A stretch of 64,000 nucleotides of DNA from Levilactobacillus cerevisiae (lineage in GTDB: Bacteria > Bacillota > Bacilli > Lactobacillales > Lactobacillaceae): positions 35,159 to 99,158 of the forward strand of contig NZ_RHNN01000013.1 in assembly GCF_003946245.1 (NCBI RefSeq), given 5' to 3'. The notes beneath the pieces are model-generated. The model was not told where the DNA came from and ran no database searches. It was given only the letters and a program-made list of their open reading frames with translations. The position numbers and the translations under genes are program-made. This document shows, piece by piece, positions 28,594 to 40,819 of the stretch. Each line of letters begins with the position of its first letter. Position 1 is the first letter of the stretch.

Positions 28594-28762
28594 GAGTGAG
28601 CCAAATTTAGGCTCAGCCGTGGGATTTTCCACGTGGCCTTCTTGGAAAATGGCGACTTTGAAACGCGGGTTGGGCGGTTCAAAGCGAGCAGGTAGACCGG
28701 TTCTCAGGCTACCCGCGTCCTTCCCACAGCGTTCCGGCCTAAATTTGGCGAACGGTAAGCCG
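28594..28762 (+). repeat. Structured repeat family B, copy B5 (divergent)
   Basis: Most diverged member: base stem GCCAAATTTAGGC with GCCTAAATTTGGC; GCCGTGGG/CCCACAGC kept; hairpins ATTTTCCA/TGGAAAAT, CTTTGAA/TTCAAAG and GGTAG/CTACC. Nearly every stem differs in sequence from B1 yet still pairs, while loop residues such as AGACC and the CCCACAGC block are unchanged. It ends about 150 bases before the DUF1934 gene. Confidence 0.75.
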
Positions 28763-28909
28763 GCAGGTTTAGACAATGTTGCCACTTTAAGCGTTAGCCT
28801 GAGTCAAACCAAGGATTGGAAATGCCCGAGAAAAGATGATAATTGGTAGGTTTTCTGGCCGAAATGAACTATAATTAATCCAGACAATTCGCGGAAAGGA
28901 AGTGTGCAA

Positions 28910-29350
28910 ATGGATCAATTATCTACGGGGGTGCCCGTCATGATTCACTTGGAGACGCACATCAAGCAAGATCAGGACGTTTCCGACTACCGCTTGGATG
29001 TGGATGGCCAGCTAGTTCAGATGGGCCACAACCTCTACCTGCGTTACCTGGAACCGAACAAGGAGACCGGGGAACAAACGCCCGTGACGATGAAGTTTAC
29101 GCCAGAAGGGGAGGTCCACCTGACCCGGAACGCCGAGGCTGAACTGCGGCTACACTTTGTGAGTGGTAAACGGGTAACGGCGCGCTACAACACGCCTTAT
29201 GGCCCCTTGCCAATTGAAACGGTGACGCCATACTTGGAAACGAGTTTTAAGGAAAAGCCGTTTAGTGGCAACGTTAAGATTGATTATTTGCTCTACGCTA
29301 ATGATGATTTGGTCGGAAACTACAAGATTCGATTGCAATTTACGGCTTAA
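28910..29350 (+). CDS. DUF1934 family protein (YwiB-like)
   Basis: 146 residues, mostly beta strands: VMIHLETHIKQDQD, LYLRYLEP and the C-terminal GNYKIRLQFTA pattern of the calycin-like DUF1934 family. Function is unknown. AAAGGAAG precedes the ATG at 28910. The gene is directly upstream of rpoE, an arrangement common in lactobacilli, and is probably co-transcribed. Confidence 0.82.
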   Translation: MDQLSTGVPVMIHLETHIKQDQDVSDYRLDVDGQLVQMGHNLYLRYLEPNKETGEQTPVTMKFTPEGEVHLTRNAEAELRLHFVSGKRVTARYNTPYGPLPIETVTPYLETSFKEKPFSGNVKIDYLLYANDDLVGNYKIRLQFTA

Positions 29351-29394
29351 ACGAGTATCATATTTCGTAGACTGTGGAAAGGACGTGCACCAGT

Positions 29395-29928
29395 TTGGAA
29401 TTAAAACTCTTTGAGGGCCAGAATAAAAAGGAATTATCAATGATCGAAGTTGCTCACGCCATTTTGTCTCAGCACGGCGACGTGATGGGGTTTGCCGATT
29501 TGGCTAACGCCGTCCAATCATACTTGGGCGACAGCGACGAAGAAATTCGTGACCGGCTGTCCCAATTCTATACGGATTTAAATGTCGATGGTAGTTTCAT
29601 TTCTCTGGGTGATAACCTTTGGGGGCTGCGAACTTGGTATCCGTTTGAATCCATCGATGAAGCCACCGTTCATGCAGAGGAAGATGAAGATCAACCTAAG
29701 CGTAAGAAGCGCAAGAAGGTTAACGCCTTCCTCGCCGATACGACCGATGACGATGACGTGATCGATTACGACGATGATGAAGAAGACGACACGGAAGATA
29801 TTCCGGACGGTATCGAAGACCAGCTTTCTCAAATGGAAGCACCGGACGACGATGACGAAAATCTTGACTTCTCTGCCGACGATGATGAAGCCGATGACGA
29901 TGATGATGACGACGAAGAACAGAAATAA
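29395..29928 (+). CDS. rpoE: RNA polymerase delta subunit
   Basis: 177 residues: a globular N-terminal HARE-HTH-type domain (MIEVAHAILSQHG... FYTDLNVDGSFISLGDNLWGLRTWYPF) and a long Asp/Glu-rich disordered tail (about residues 85-177) broken by one basic patch KRKKRKK. Delta promotes polymerase recycling and start-site selectivity and makes initiation sensitive to nucleotide levels. A TTG at 29395 fits known RpoE N-termini (LELKLFEGQNKKELS); GAAAGGA lies upstream. The pyrG promoter begins just after the stop. Confidence 0.95.
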   Translation: MELKLFEGQNKKELSMIEVAHAILSQHGDVMGFADLANAVQSYLGDSDEEIRDRLSQFYTDLNVDGSFISLGDNLWGLRTWYPFESIDEATVHAEEDEDQPKRKKRKKVNAFLADTTDDDDVIDYDDDEEDDTEDIPDGIEDQLSQMEAPDDDDENLDFSADDDEADDDDDDDEEQK

Positions 29929-29943
29929 ATTTCCGAACTTCGC

Positions 29944-31801
<1,858 letters not shown>

Positions 31802-31815
<14 letters not shown>

Positions 31816-32074
31816 AGGCCGCCAGGACCAGGATATGAGGGCGAGAGAAAGATTAACGAACTAGGCCAGTAGGCCCAACAAAGAACTAATGCCGGGCAGG
31901 AGTTCTGGGGCTTTTTAAGCGCAGGGACCTGCCCTGTGTAGCACGTTTCAGAGGCCGCCAGGATCGGGATATGAGGGCGAGAGAAAGATTAACGCACTAA
32001 GTCAGTGGGATCAACAAAGACCAAATCGACTGGGGCTCCTCTTTTTGCTAAGCGCAGGGACCTGCCCTGTGTAG
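31802..32074 (+). repeat. Tandem array of two about 135-base units derived from family C
   Basis: Two units start GTAGCACGTTTCAGAGGCCG at 31802 and 31937. Each has GAGGGCGAGAGAAAGATTAACG as left arm and TTAAGCGCAGGGACCTGCCCT (interrupted) as right arm; the middle differs between units. A related trailing block recurs after C5, C6 and C7. Confidence 0.72.
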
Positions 32075-32089
32075 CACGTTTCGGAAAAG

Positions 32090-32208
32090 AGTGTGGCGCA
32101 GGGCGGTCAGCTGGCGAGCATTAACGGCGTAACGGTGATGACCCGGGTTCTGGGTCGTTGCCGTTACGGTGTTAAGCGGAACCAGTTGCCCTGCAGAACA
32201 CGTTTCGG
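32090..32208 (+). repeat. Structured repeat family C, copy C5
   Basis: GTGT/ACAC (changed from GTGC/GCAC), GCAGGGC/GCCCTGC and AGCTGG/CCAGTT pair; GAGCATTAAC faces GTTAAGCGGA; apical GTAACGG/CCGTTAC. 32209-32290 carries the shared trailing block; 32291-32515 is AT-rich with no feature I can name beyond a likely promoter for the next gene. Confidence 0.8.
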
Positions 32209-32515
32209 AAGCCGCCAGGACCAGGATATAAGGGCGAGAGAAAGATTAACGCATTAAGCCAGTCCTGGCCAAATGAGTCCCAAACAATTGTTGAAACTTT
32301 TCAAACGTGAAGTGATTATCCAACAAGAATATTTGATTATCAATTACAAGTATTAGTCGTGTTGACAAGTTCCTAATCTTTTAATAAATTCAGTTAATCA
32401 ATGTGCCTGATTTTCATCTCTAACGAAAAAACAACATTATTGAGTAATCAGCGTGCTATACTCACCCAAGCAAAGTACTTTGAAAATTTAAATTGATTGA
32501 GAGGAGCGAGTTTCT

Positions 32516-32707
32516 ATGACTTTTCAATTTGATTTTGAACAAATGACGCATCCAAGTCGAAAACTGACGCAACAGGATATTATAGAGCTAAGAGAAAAAT
32601 ACGACAGTCGGGTCACGAGGACCCAGGAGTCACCTGATGAAGCAAAATTTGTCACCCGGACGGCTCTTGAGTGGCTAATAGATGAGGTGACCAGGCAACA
32701 ATCATAA
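32516..32707 (+). CDS. Hypothetical small protein
   Basis: 63 residues, soluble and charged, rich in Glu, Asp and Arg, with no membrane segment or cysteine. A good ribosome-binding site (GAGAGGAG, 12 bases before the ATG) supports translation. I do not recognise a family. It stands alone between the C repeat array and a lectin gene. Confidence 0.6.
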   Translation: MTFQFDFEQMTHPSRKLTQQDIIELREKYDSRVTRTQESPDEAKFVTRTALEWLIDEVTRQQS

Positions 32708-32845
32708 TCATCTACGACAGAAAATGTCAGTCTTTTCACAACAGTCTCAACTAACCACCCGCCAATCCAATCGCAGAAAGCGGCCTAATCCCTTGATAAC
32801 ACACAGTTCGCGACGCCCTACTTTCATTTATTATAAACATATTTG

Positions 32846-32874
32846 TGGACGTGAACCATCTTTCATGATATCCT
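32846..32874 (+). promoter_or_regulatory. Predicted promoter of the stand-alone lectin/WxL gene
   Basis: TGGACG, 17 bases, TATCCT, preceded by ATTTG. The TGGAC-type -35 and spacing resemble the two WxL promoters at 42364 and 43427. Confidence 0.5.
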
Positions 32875-32944
32875 AGTTGCTACTATAGGATGAATGCGCG
32901 ATAGATTAAGTCAAGCAACTTTTTAATGCGAGGAGGGCTGCGAC

Positions 32945-35092
32945 GTGAAGAAGCGATGGTTGTGGTTGAGTGGTGTCGGTATGATTCTAGGATTGTTTGG
33001 TCTCAGCGGCGTCGCTCAAGCGAGTGACAGCGCTGTAACTGCGGACTTGCCGAGTAGTTTTGCGATTGATGGCCTGTTCAACACGACCAGCACCATCCCC
33101 AACGCAACGAACACAGCGAGTCTGGTCGCAGGCAATCACGGCCTTCAGGTCACGGACAATACCGCCAATACGAACGGGTCGGCTTGGGCCACCAGCGATA
33201 ACAAATTTGACTTGAGCAAGGATGGCTACTTTGATATGTGGCTGTACTTTGGTAAAAATGGCGCGAAAAATTCGGGCCAAGGCATGTCGTTTGTCATGCA
33301 AAACTCCAGCAGTACCGGCTTTACCACCTTCCCCAGCGCCAGCAAGCCAGCGGGCCAAGCGCTAGGCGTGTGGGGTGTTGACTACACCAATACCGCTACA
33401 ACTGCTTCTACGATTGCTGGACTGGGAATCCAGAAGAGCTGGGCGCTTGAATTTGACGAGCAAATCAACTCGAGCCGAGCGGGTGCGGACAATGATGGTC
33501 TGGATTATAGCTACCAGTATGAAGATTTACAGCACGTGGCATCCAACTACCCCGGGGATGCCGGAAGTTACCAACGAAATGGGACGCAAAGTAGTGGGAA
33601 TCTTTATTTCTACTACCTGAAGCATCAGGGAGCATTTCAAACGACCCTTTCTGATGGCGCGTGGCACCACCTCACATTGAAATGGACTGCGCCAACCACC
33701 ACTGGTGGTGTCACCAGTGACACGGGAAGTATGACCTACACGTTGAACGACAAGGATCCTAAGACCGGGCTGGCAACCACCGGGACTTCCCAAACGGTGT
33801 CGGTTGATCTCACCAAATTGGGCATCAACGCGACGGACAGCACGAAGCAGGTCTACTGGGGATTCACCGGGACGACCGGTAGTCTCTATGCCAATAACGT
33901 CGTGGCCTTTGAACACATTCCGGGGCTAGTGAACGCCTCATCAGGGGTCACCGTCACAGACACGACAGCCAACAAGGAAGTCACCGATGGTGGAACGGTG
34001 AATGGCAATGATGAGTTAACCTACACGTATAATTTAAAGTATGACAGCGGCAATCAGTCGTGGCAAAACATTGCGACCAAGATCCCAACACCGGATGGCG
34101 TGACGTTTACGTCGGGAACGATTACCTACGCGGACGGGACGACGGAAACGGTGAGTGCCGATGAATTGGGGACGAACCCAATCGCCCACACGCTGAGTAA
34201 GAATCTGTCGTCGTCCAATAAGAGTGCCACGATTACGTTGAACGGGAAAGCCGACGCGGTTACCAGCAACACCAGCGTGGCCAGTGCGTCGAGTTCCTTC
34301 AACGGGACCAATGAAGTCAGTTCGGTGACGACGCCGAGCTATACGATTTACCCAGCACGGAACTGGACGCTACAGCGGACCTCGGCGGCTAATACTACCG
34401 TGGATCAGGGGGCGTCTGCGACGGTGACTGGCTTGGCCACGCTGGCAGGCAACGAAGTGGTCAGCAACGATAACGTCACGGTCCACGCAAGCTTGGACAA
34501 CGGTCAGACGATTGATGATTTCACATTAAATGGGACCAGTAGTGATTCCACCGCTAAGGGAGCCTTCAACCTGACGATTCCGGCCGATAAATTGGTCACC
34601 GGTAACAATACCGTGAGCCTCTACGTGACGGATGACCGGGGCAACCGCTCCAATACGGTGACAGCAACCGTGACGGTGACGGGCAAGCTGGCGTTTAACA
34701 AGGTCAGTCCGGAAAGTTCCTTTGAAACGACGCAGCTGAACGGAACATCGATGATCTTGAAGCGGAATGCGGACTGGGACTTATCGGTGACCAACGGCAT
34801 GGGAACCGGTACGGACTGGGCAGTAACGGCCCAGGCAAGTAAGTTCAGTGATCAAACAACCGGCACGGAACTGGCTGGTGAGGTTGTTTGGGTGGACCAG
34901 AATGGCAATCAGAGTTCGCTGAACGAAGCGCAAACCATTGCCAGCGGAACCAACACCGAGTCCAGCGAAACCACGGATGTTGTGGCGGGCTGGTCAGATA
35001 GCTCGGGCATCATGCTAAAAACCAGCAGTAGCGCTTTAATTGGCGAGTACCAAGGCACAGTGACCTGGGTTCTCAGCAACGCAGCAGGTTAG
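32945..35092 (+). CDS. L-type lectin / WxL-domain surface protein 1 (stand-alone)
   Basis: 715 residues, secreted (signal peptide to about residue 26, VAQAS). Residues ~35-330 form an L-type lectin domain: FDMWLYFG, GQGMSFVMQN, LGVWGVD, SWALEFDEQIN and AWHHLTLKW, expected to bind glycans. Middle Ig-like regions lead to a C-terminal WxL domain with both motifs, DWDLSV and VTWVL, which attaches non-covalently to the wall. This is the CscC type. GTG start at 32945 follows GGAGGG. It lies 12 kb from the main csc cluster and is bounded by repeat C and repeat B/A copies, so it may have moved or been left behind. Confidence 0.88.
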   Translation: MKKRWLWLSGVGMILGLFGLSGVAQASDSAVTADLPSSFAIDGLFNTTSTIPNATNTASLVAGNHGLQVTDNTANTNGSAWATSDNKFDLSKDGYFDMWLYFGKNGAKNSGQGMSFVMQNSSSTGFTTFPSASKPAGQALGVWGVDYTNTATTASTIAGLGIQKSWALEFDEQINSSRAGADNDGLDYSYQYEDLQHVASNYPGDAGSYQRNGTQSSGNLYFYYLKHQGAFQTTLSDGAWHHLTLKWTAPTTTGGVTSDTGSMTYTLNDKDPKTGLATTGTSQTVSVDLTKLGINATDSTKQVYWGFTGTTGSLYANNVVAFEHIPGLVNASSGVTVTDTTANKEVTDGGTVNGNDELTYTYNLKYDSGNQSWQNIATKIPTPDGVTFTSGTITYADGTTETVSADELGTNPIAHTLSKNLSSSNKSATITLNGKADAVTSNTSVASASSSFNGTNEVSSVTTPSYTIYPARNWTLQRTSAANTTVDQGASATVTGLATLAGNEVVSNDNVTVHASLDNGQTIDDFTLNGTSSDSTAKGAFNLTIPADKLVTGNNTVSLYVTDDRGNRSNTVTATVTVTGKLAFNKVSPESSFETTQLNGTSMILKRNADWDLSVTNGMGTGTDWAVTAQASKFSDQTTGTELAGEVVWVDQNGNQSSLNEAQTIASGTNTESSETTDVVAGWSDSSGIMLKTSSSALIGEYQGTVTWVLSNAAG

Positions 35093-35116
35093 GTTGGGGG
35101 CTGTTCACCTGCGACA

Positions 35117-35310
35117 TTGCAGCGCCTCCGGGATGGTGAAAAATGAGACCGGAGCGCTGTGGGCGAGCGTCCGGAGCCAAAGGGCGGTCTCCGGACTTAC
35201 TTTGAGCCTCCCGGACCGAGTCTCAAAGATATCAATTCCCTAAGCGACACAGACCGTCACTAAGGGAATTCCCACGGCTTGGCTCATTTTCACCATCCCT
35301 GCGGCTGACA
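35117..35310 (-). repeat. Structured repeat family B, copy B4
   Basis: Inverted relative to the lectin gene, 25 bases after its stop. On the minus strand GGGATGGTGAAAATGAG pairs with CTCATTTTTCACCATCCC; hairpins AATTCCCTTAGTGAC/GTCGCTTAGGGAATT, CTTTGAG/CTCAAAG and GTCCGGAG/CTCCGGAC. The last differs from B1 (GTCTGGAG/CTCCAGAC) by a full base-pair swap. Confidence 0.8.
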
Positions 35311-35421
35311 TTGTGGCAGGGTGTCCAGACTAGGCTGGTTGCATCCCCGCGTGGCACTCGCTACATGGTCTGTGCATCGTGGAATGTCTATCGCTGTGCT
35401 CGTGTTAACCACGTAAATAAC

Positions 35422-35468
35422 AAAGACGCAGGCAACTATCGGCTATCGGTAGTTGTCTGCGTCTTATT
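35422..35468 (+). terminator. Strong terminator hairpin
   Basis: AAGACGCAGGCAACT pairs with AGTTGTCTGCGTCTT, followed by ATTT. Nearly symmetric, so it could work on either strand. Confidence 0.7.
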
Positions 35469-35511
35469 TGTGTTCTTTGGATTTCTGAGCCAGTGTCAAG
35501 GTGACCAGCAA

Positions 35512-35697
35512 TGTGACACCGGAGGAAGCCAGGGACGGAGCCAGCTGTGTCGACGGCGTTGGTCGGGGTATTTTCCCGGCCTACCCCGTGGGACGACCTT
35601 GGAGACACGCGTACTTCGTGGCTTCAAGTCGAGGTGGAAGCCCGTTCTTTGGCTGGAACCGACCCCATAGCAGGCGGAGCTCCCTGGAAGCCGCAGG
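35512..35697 (+). repeat. Structured repeat family A, copy A6
   Basis: CCAGGGA pairs with TCCCTGG and GCC with GGC in the outer stem; GCTGTGTCGACGGCG, hairpin GGTCGGG/CCCGGCC, CGTGGGACGACC and CTTGGAG/CTTCAAG follow. The closing block reads CCCCATAGCAGG. Confidence 0.72.
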
Positions 35698-35740
35698 TGT
35701 GCCAGTGCCGACACGCCTCGTCAGCAAGCTAAGGAACACG

Positions 35741-35770
35741 AAAAAGGAGCCGCGCAGAGCACGACTCCTT
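35741..35770 (-). terminator. Rho-independent terminator of the ABC exporter gene
   Basis: On the minus strand AAGGAGTCGTG pairs with the CGGCTCCTT arm and a T-run follows. Confidence 0.8.
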
Positions 35771-35806
35771 CGTCAGTAACCATAAATAACCATGGTGCAA
35801 AAGAAA

Positions 35807-38137
35807 CTATTCGGAACGTAAGGCCGTAGCCGCGTCCTTCTTAGCCGCCATCCGGGCTGGGATGTGACCACCTAACATGGTCAAGACGGTACTGATGATG
35901 ATCAGCACGATGCCGTGAACGGGGTTGAGGTGGGCGACGTTGCTCAGGTCGGTAATGCTCTTCAACAAAATGTTGATCGGGAATGTCAATAACCAGGCAA
36001 TCAGAACACCCAGCGCACCAGAACCGACACCTAAGATGAACGTTTCAGCATCGAAGACTCGGGTGATATCTTTCTTCCGGGCACCTAAAGCCTTCAGAAT
36101 CCCAATTTCCTTGGTCCGTTCCAGGACGGAGGTGTAGGTGATGATGGCGATCATGATCATACTGGTAACCAGTGAAATCCCGGCAAACGCAACCAGTACG
36201 TAGGTGATGGCATCCATCAAGCCACCGGTCAAGCTAGAAACGGTTCCGGCCATATCGGTGTAAATGACCTTGTCCGCCTTGCTCTTACCCTTGTTGTACT
36301 TGTCCAAGTACGTCAACACCTTGTCCTTGTTCTTAAAGGTGTTCGGGTAGATCAAGATGCTAGCTGGCGTGGTTGAACCACCGAGGTAGCTGACCAAAGA
36401 CTTCTTGGTCGTGCTGTCAACGCTTTGACCAGTCATGACGTTGTCGCTGGCCTTCTTCTGGGCCTTAACAATCTTAGAATTCTTGTTCTTTTGAATAATG
36501 TTTTGGGTCAACTTATCACTGTAAGCAATCCCAGAAGCCAAGACGTTTTCGGAAGCTTTGGCCTTGACCTTCACGATTCCCGCAACCTTCAAAGTCGTGT
36601 TGTTACTGTTGTTGTACAGGGAATTGCTAGCCTTGTTGGGCACGTAATTGCCAGTAGGCAGGCTTTGGTAGTAATCGTTGTTGTTGACGACTTTAATCTT
36701 GGTGCCAACGATTTTGCTATAGCTAAATGACTGGTTGTTCTTTGCCGTGAAACCGAGGTTCTTCAACGCGTTGATGTTGGTGGAACCGTCACGGTCGACA
36801 ATCAAGATGACGTCGTTGGCGTTCTTAGGATAGCTCCCGGAGACCAACTTGTAGTGCTTCTTCAGGAAGCTCGTACCGCCGTCATTCGCGCTAGGGTAAA
36901 CGGAACCGCCGACCCCGGTAGAAGCGCTCATGGCTGACTGCATGGCACTGGAGCCGCTGGAACTACTGCTATCGACGTTAGAGAAGGAGACCGTCTTGGT
37001 CTTGCCGTTCACCTGACGTAGCAGGTTCATCCCGGTTGAGTAGGTATAGGTGACGTTCTTGCTCAACTTAGGATCCAGATTTTTAACATAGTTTAAGTAA
37101 CTCTTGGTAAGCTTATTGGTGTGGGTCGCCTTGTCCTGTTGGCTGACCTTGGCCGTGACGGATTTCTTGTTGTTGGCCTTGACCGAGTCATTGGACTGGG
37201 CGGTCGTACTCGTGGCCGTTTGCGAAATGGTCACGGGGAACTGGGCCAGCGTGTTGGACTGCGTCTTGTTGATCTGGGCCTGGAAACCGTTGGAGAGGGC
37301 CAGAACCACGGCAATCCCAATGATCCCGATACTGGAAGCAAAGGCGGTCAACGCGGTCCGCCCCTTCTTGGTCCGAATGTTGTTAAAGGACAGTTTCAAG
37401 GCCGTCCAGAAGGTCATCCGGGTCTTCTTCAGTTCAAATTGTTGGGCATCGCTGTGTTCGGTGTAAGGGTTAGAATCATTTTGAATCTTCCCGTCAGCGA
37501 ACTCGATGATTCGGTCAGCGTATTGCCGTGCTAGGTCGGGGTTATGCGTCACCATGATGACCAAACGTTCAGCGGAAAGTTCCTTGATCAGTTGCATGAT
37601 TTCTTCACTGGTCTCGGTATCTAGGGCCCCGGTTGGTTCGTCACACAGGAGAATTTCGGGTTCGTTGGCAATGGCCCGCGCAATGGCGACCCGTTGCAGT
37701 TGCCCACCGGACAGTTGGTTGGGCCGCTTGTTGATGTGTTCGGACAAGCCGACGCGGTCGAGGGCCTTCAGCGCCTTTTCTTTCTTTTCAGCGGTGCTGA
37801 CCCCACTCAACGTCATCCCCATTTCCACGTTATCGAGGATGCTCAGGTGACTGATGATGTTGTAGCTTTGGAAAATGAATCCGACGGAATTGTTGCGGTA
37901 GGCGTCCCAATCGGCTTCAGAGAAGTCCTTGGTCGACTTGCCTTCGATTGCCAGGTCACCAGAATCGTAGATGTCCAGGCCGCCAATCCCGTTCAGCATG
38001 GTCGTCTTCCCAGAACCACTAGGGCCCAGGATGGCGACGAACTCCTGTGAACGGAACGCAACGGAAACATCATCGAGGGCTTTGGTGACAGAATCGCCCA
38101 CGTAATAATATTTCTTGATATGTTTTAGTTCCAGCAT
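35807..38137 (-). CDS. ABC exporter, fused MacB-type ATPase and FtsX-like permease
   Basis: 776 residues in one chain. Residues 1-225 are an ABC ATPase ([39 protein letters not shown]). The permease has a first helix at ~260-285, a large extracytoplasmic domain (~290-640, rich in Ser/Asn/Lys) and three C-terminal helices (FtsX core). The layout is that of MacB, used for peptides, antimicrobials or lipoprotein release. A TetR gene is divergent 314 bases away and probably controls it. Confidence 0.92.
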   Translation of the reverse strand: MLELKHIKKYYYVGDSVTKALDDVSVAFRSQEFVAILGPSGSGKTTMLNGIGGLDIYDSGDLAIEGKSTKDFSEADWDAYRNNSVGFIFQSYNIISHLSILDNVEMGMTLSGVSTAEKKEKALKALDRVGLSEHINKRPNQLSGGQLQRVAIARAIANEPEILLCDEPTGALDTETSEEIMQLIKELSAERLVIMVTHNPDLARQYADRIIEFADGKIQNDSNPYTEHSDAQQFELKKTRMTFWTALKLSFNNIRTKKGRTALTAFASSIGIIGIAVVLALSNGFQAQINKTQSNTLAQFPVTISQTATSTTAQSNDSVKANNKKSVTAKVSQQDKATHTNKLTKSYLNYVKNLDPKLSKNVTYTYSTGMNLLRQVNGKTKTVSFSNVDSSSSSGSSAMQSAMSASTGVGGSVYPSANDGGTSFLKKHYKLVSGSYPKNANDVILIVDRDGSTNINALKNLGFTAKNNQSFSYSKIVGTKIKVVNNNDYYQSLPTGNYVPNKASNSLYNNSNNTTLKVAGIVKVKAKASENVLASGIAYSDKLTQNIIQKNKNSKIVKAQKKASDNVMTGQSVDSTTKKSLVSYLGGSTTPASILIYPNTFKNKDKVLTYLDKYNKGKSKADKVIYTDMAGTVSSLTGGLMDAITYVLVAFAGISLVTSMIMIAIITYTSVLERTKEIGILKALGARKKDITRVFDAETFILGVGSGALGVLIAWLLTFPINILLKSITDLSNVAHLNPVHGIVLIIISTVLTMLGGHIPARMAAKKDAATALRSE

Positions 38138-38451
38138 TGTAAATTAATCCTTCCATTTTTGGTTTTCGGCTGTTGCTAACGGCACTTTTCTGATAAAATG
38201 AACATTAATGCAACACCGTGTCTTATATCATAAAGCAAATTGTTCTCCTGACAACCGTCAATGTTGGCGGATTTGTCGTTAAAACAACAAAGTTTATGAA
38301 AGTGTCGCATTGATAGCAATGACAGCGAATGAGCTGGTTTTTACCATACCATAAAACTAGTGCGGTCGGCACGTAATGTCTCCCTTGAATTGCGGCGAGG
38401 CGGCTAGTGAGGCAGCCAACAATTTGCTGGTTATTATAGGAGTGAAGATTT
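38138..38451. promoter_or_regulatory. Divergent control region between ABC exporter and TetR genes
   Basis: AT-rich, with no coding sequence. Two inverted related segments, ATGCAACACCGTGTC near 38214 and AAAGTGTCGCATTGAT near 38300, share TGCRACAC on opposite strands and could be TetR sites. Promoters are not clear-cut. Confidence 0.4.
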
Positions 38452-38994
38452 ATGGCTGGTGTGAAAAATAATCGGCGGGCGCAGTATACCCAGCAGACGA
38501 TTCAAGATACGGTGCTGGGATTACTGGAAAGCAAGCCGATCAACGCCATTTCGGTGACGGAGGTCTGTGCGCAGGCTGACGTGAATCGGACGACATTTTA
38601 TCGGTACTACACCGATATTTATGATTGCGTCGCGTGCATTGAAAAGGACTTTGTGGCGGCGTTACACCCCTTAGAAGAGGGAACGCCGGCTCAGGCCCTG
38701 GAACACCTGTTAACGGCCTTTTATGCGGACAAGAAACTCAGTAACCTGGTCTTCATGGAGGGTAAAACCAAGCTCCTGAAGCGGATGCAAGAATTGATGC
38801 GGCAGAACGGCCCGGAACCACCGGTCCTTGATGGCTACCAAGAGGCCTACATCAGTGCTGGTTTGCAAAGTATCCTGAAGAAGTGGGTCAAGGACGGCAT
38901 GCCCGAGACCCCGCAGCAATTAACCAAAATTATTATGGATAACATCCTACCCAGTAACCTAATGGCGCTCCATGATGAGATTTGTGGGGCGTAA
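38452..38994 (+). CDS. TetR-family regulator
   Basis: 180 residues with an N-terminal TetR helix-turn-helix (QTIQDTVLGLLESKPINAISVTEVCAQADVNRTTFYRYY, in parts) and a C-terminal helical ligand domain resembling the DhaS/TetR_C_7 group. RBS AGGAG before the ATG. Divergent orientation suggests it represses the ABC exporter; the inducer is unknown. Confidence 0.88.
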   Translation: MAGVKNNRRAQYTQQTIQDTVLGLLESKPINAISVTEVCAQADVNRTTFYRYYTDIYDCVACIEKDFVAALHPLEEGTPAQALEHLLTAFYADKKLSNLVFMEGKTKLLKRMQELMRQNGPEPPVLDGYQEAYISAGLQSILKKWVKDGMPETPQQLTKIIMDNILPSNLMALHDEICGA

Positions 38995-39113
38995 ATATTA
39001 CATTTTGCCCGAAATGCCGGGAAACAGTTGTCTTTTTGCTCGGTATTATTTATCATGGTATCTGACTGTATGGAATTACAATGGAAGATAAATTAAGTGA
39101 GGAACACATCACA

Positions 39114-40400
39114 ATGAAGAAAATGATTATTCACGGCGGCCGACCACTTTCTGGAGAAGTGACCATCGGCGGCGCTAAAAATAGCACAGTAGCATTGATT
39201 CCGGCAGCGATTTTGGCTGATACACCGGTTCGTTTCGATATGGTACCGGATATCCTTGATGTGCATAAACTAATGTTAATTTTGAAATCGATGAACGTGC
39301 ACTCCACGTTTGAAGATGGGGTCCTCACCATTGACCCGACGGAAATTGTTGAAGCACCGCTCCCTAGCAAGGCCATCAAGAGCTTGCGGGCGTCGTACTA
39401 TTTTATGGGGTCCTTGTTGGGGCGGTTCCAACGGGCCACGCTGAGCTTCCCTGGCGGCGACAACATCGGGCCCCGGCCCATTGATCAGCACATTAAGGCG
39501 TTCAAGGCGCTGGGTGCGTCGGTCGATGAGCACGATGGCACGGTGCGGATTACGACCGGGCCAGAAGGCTTACACGGCGCACGGATTTTCTTGGATATGG
39601 TGTCCGTGGGCGCGACCATCAATTCTATTTTGGCTGCGGTGAAGGCCGTGGGCACAACGGTGATTGAAAATGCCGCCAAGGAACCCGAAATCATTGATAT
39701 TGCCACGTTCCTGAACAACATGGGCGCACACGTCCGTGGAGCGGGGACCGACGTCATTCGGATCGAAGGGGTCCCAACGTTGCGGGCGATGAACACGCAC
39801 ACGATTATTCCCGACAGAATCGAAGCCGGGACCTACCTGTCCATGGCTGCGGCTGTGGGGGATGGCGTAGTTGTGAAGAACGTGATTCCAGAACATTTGG
39901 AAGCCTTCACGGCGAAGATGATTGAAATGGGCGTCCCGTTGGAAATCAACGAAGACAGCATTTACGTGCCCCGGGCCGATGACTTGAAGCCGATTCAGGT
40001 CAAGACAATGCCGTTCCCAGGGTTTGCGACCGACCTGCAACAGCCGTTGACGCCGCTGTTATTTAAGGCGGACGGCAGTAGTGTTGTGATCGATACCATT
40101 TATCCCAAACGGATCAAGCATATCGCGGAATTGCGTAAGATGGGCGCCCACATTCGTTCTGAAGAGGGCACCATCGTGGTCGATCCCAGTGATGACTTGA
40201 TTGGTGGCGAGGTTCAGGCGGGAGAAATCCGGGCCGGCGCCTCACTGGTGATTGCGGGGTTGATGGCGGAAGGCGACACGGAGATTAGTCAGGCGGATAA
40301 TATTTTGCGCGGCTATGACCGAATTGTAGCGAAATTAACGGCTTTAAACGCCGACGTCGAGATCGTTGATGACAGTTTAGTTGAAAATGGCCAAGATTAG
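39114..40400 (+). CDS. murA: UDP-GlcNAc 1-carboxyvinyltransferase paralogue with Asp at the catalytic-Cys position
   Basis: 428 residues of the EPSP synthase fold; it adds enolpyruvate to UDP-GlcNAc, the first committed step of peptidoglycan synthesis. [16 protein letters not shown] holds the conserved Lys-Asn pair. The loop normally GGCxLGPRP reads GGDNIGPRP: Asp116 replaces the Cys to which fosfomycin binds. Cys-to-Asp enzymes are active and fosfomycin-insensitive in other bacteria. Probably the second MurA (MurA2/MurZ) of lactobacilli. ATG 39114 follows GTGAGGAA; an open frame extends 11 codons upstream. Confidence 0.93.
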   Translation: MKKMIIHGGRPLSGEVTIGGAKNSTVALIPAAILADTPVRFDMVPDILDVHKLMLILKSMNVHSTFEDGVLTIDPTEIVEAPLPSKAIKSLRASYYFMGSLLGRFQRATLSFPGGDNIGPRPIDQHIKAFKALGASVDEHDGTVRITTGPEGLHGARIFLDMVSVGATINSILAAVKAVGTTVIENAAKEPEIIDIATFLNNMGAHVRGAGTDVIRIEGVPTLRAMNTHTIIPDRIEAGTYLSMAAAVGDGVVVKNVIPEHLEAFTAKMIEMGVPLEINEDSIYVPRADDLKPIQVKTMPFPGFATDLQQPLTPLLFKADGSSVVIDTIYPKRIKHIAELRKMGAHIRSEEGTIVVDPSDDLIGGEVQAGEIRAGASLVIAGLMAEGDTEISQADNILRGYDRIVAKLTALNADVEIVDDSLVENGQD

Positions 40401-40501
40401 CCATTGCCGCTAGGGTGTTTTCATGTTATAATTCAACGGTTGACGATTAAAATCAATCTCTGATTCAGTCAATGAATCAGGGCAAAGGAGCGTAATACAT
40501 T

Positions 40502-40753
40502 ATGAAGCAAGGAATTCATCCAGATTACCGCGAAGTTGTGTTCCAAGACTCAAGTACTGGTTTCCAGTTCTTGTCTGGCTCAACTGCAAATTCCGACGAA
40601 ACTGTTGAATGGGAAGACGGCAACACCTACCCATTGATCCGTGTCGAAATTACTTCTGATTCCCACCCATTCTACACTGGTAAGCAAAAGTTTACTCAGG
40701 CCGATGGTGCTGTGGACCGTTTCAACAAGAAGTACGGTTTATCCAACGACTAA
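40502..40753 (+). CDS. rpmE2: 50S ribosomal protein L31 type B
   Basis: 83 residues, lacking the zinc-binding cysteines of type A L31; [24 protein letters not shown] and [21 protein letters not shown] are diagnostic. AAAGGAG precedes the ATG. In many bacteria the type B form is made when zinc is low, but no Zur-like box is seen here. Confidence 0.97.
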   Translation: MKQGIHPDYREVVFQDSSTGFQFLSGSTANSDETVEWEDGNTYPLIRVEITSDSHPFYTGKQKFTQADGAVDRFNKKYGLSND

Positions 40754-40776
40754 TTATAAAATTTATGATTTGTCTT

Positions 40777-40814
40777 ACCGGTTACGGGGCTTTGGCCCGG
40801 TGCCGGTTTTTTTG
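40777..40814 (+). terminator. Rho-independent terminator after rpmE2
   Basis: ACCGG...GGGC pairs with GCCC...CCGGT, followed by seven T; repeat C6 begins 6 bases later. Confidence 0.85.
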
Positions 40815-40819
40815 TGTAA

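Noticed and set aside
34126..34311. Minus-strand frames inside the lectin/WxL genes
   Set aside because: Shadow frames of strongly biased, Thr/Ser-rich coding sequence, without start signals.
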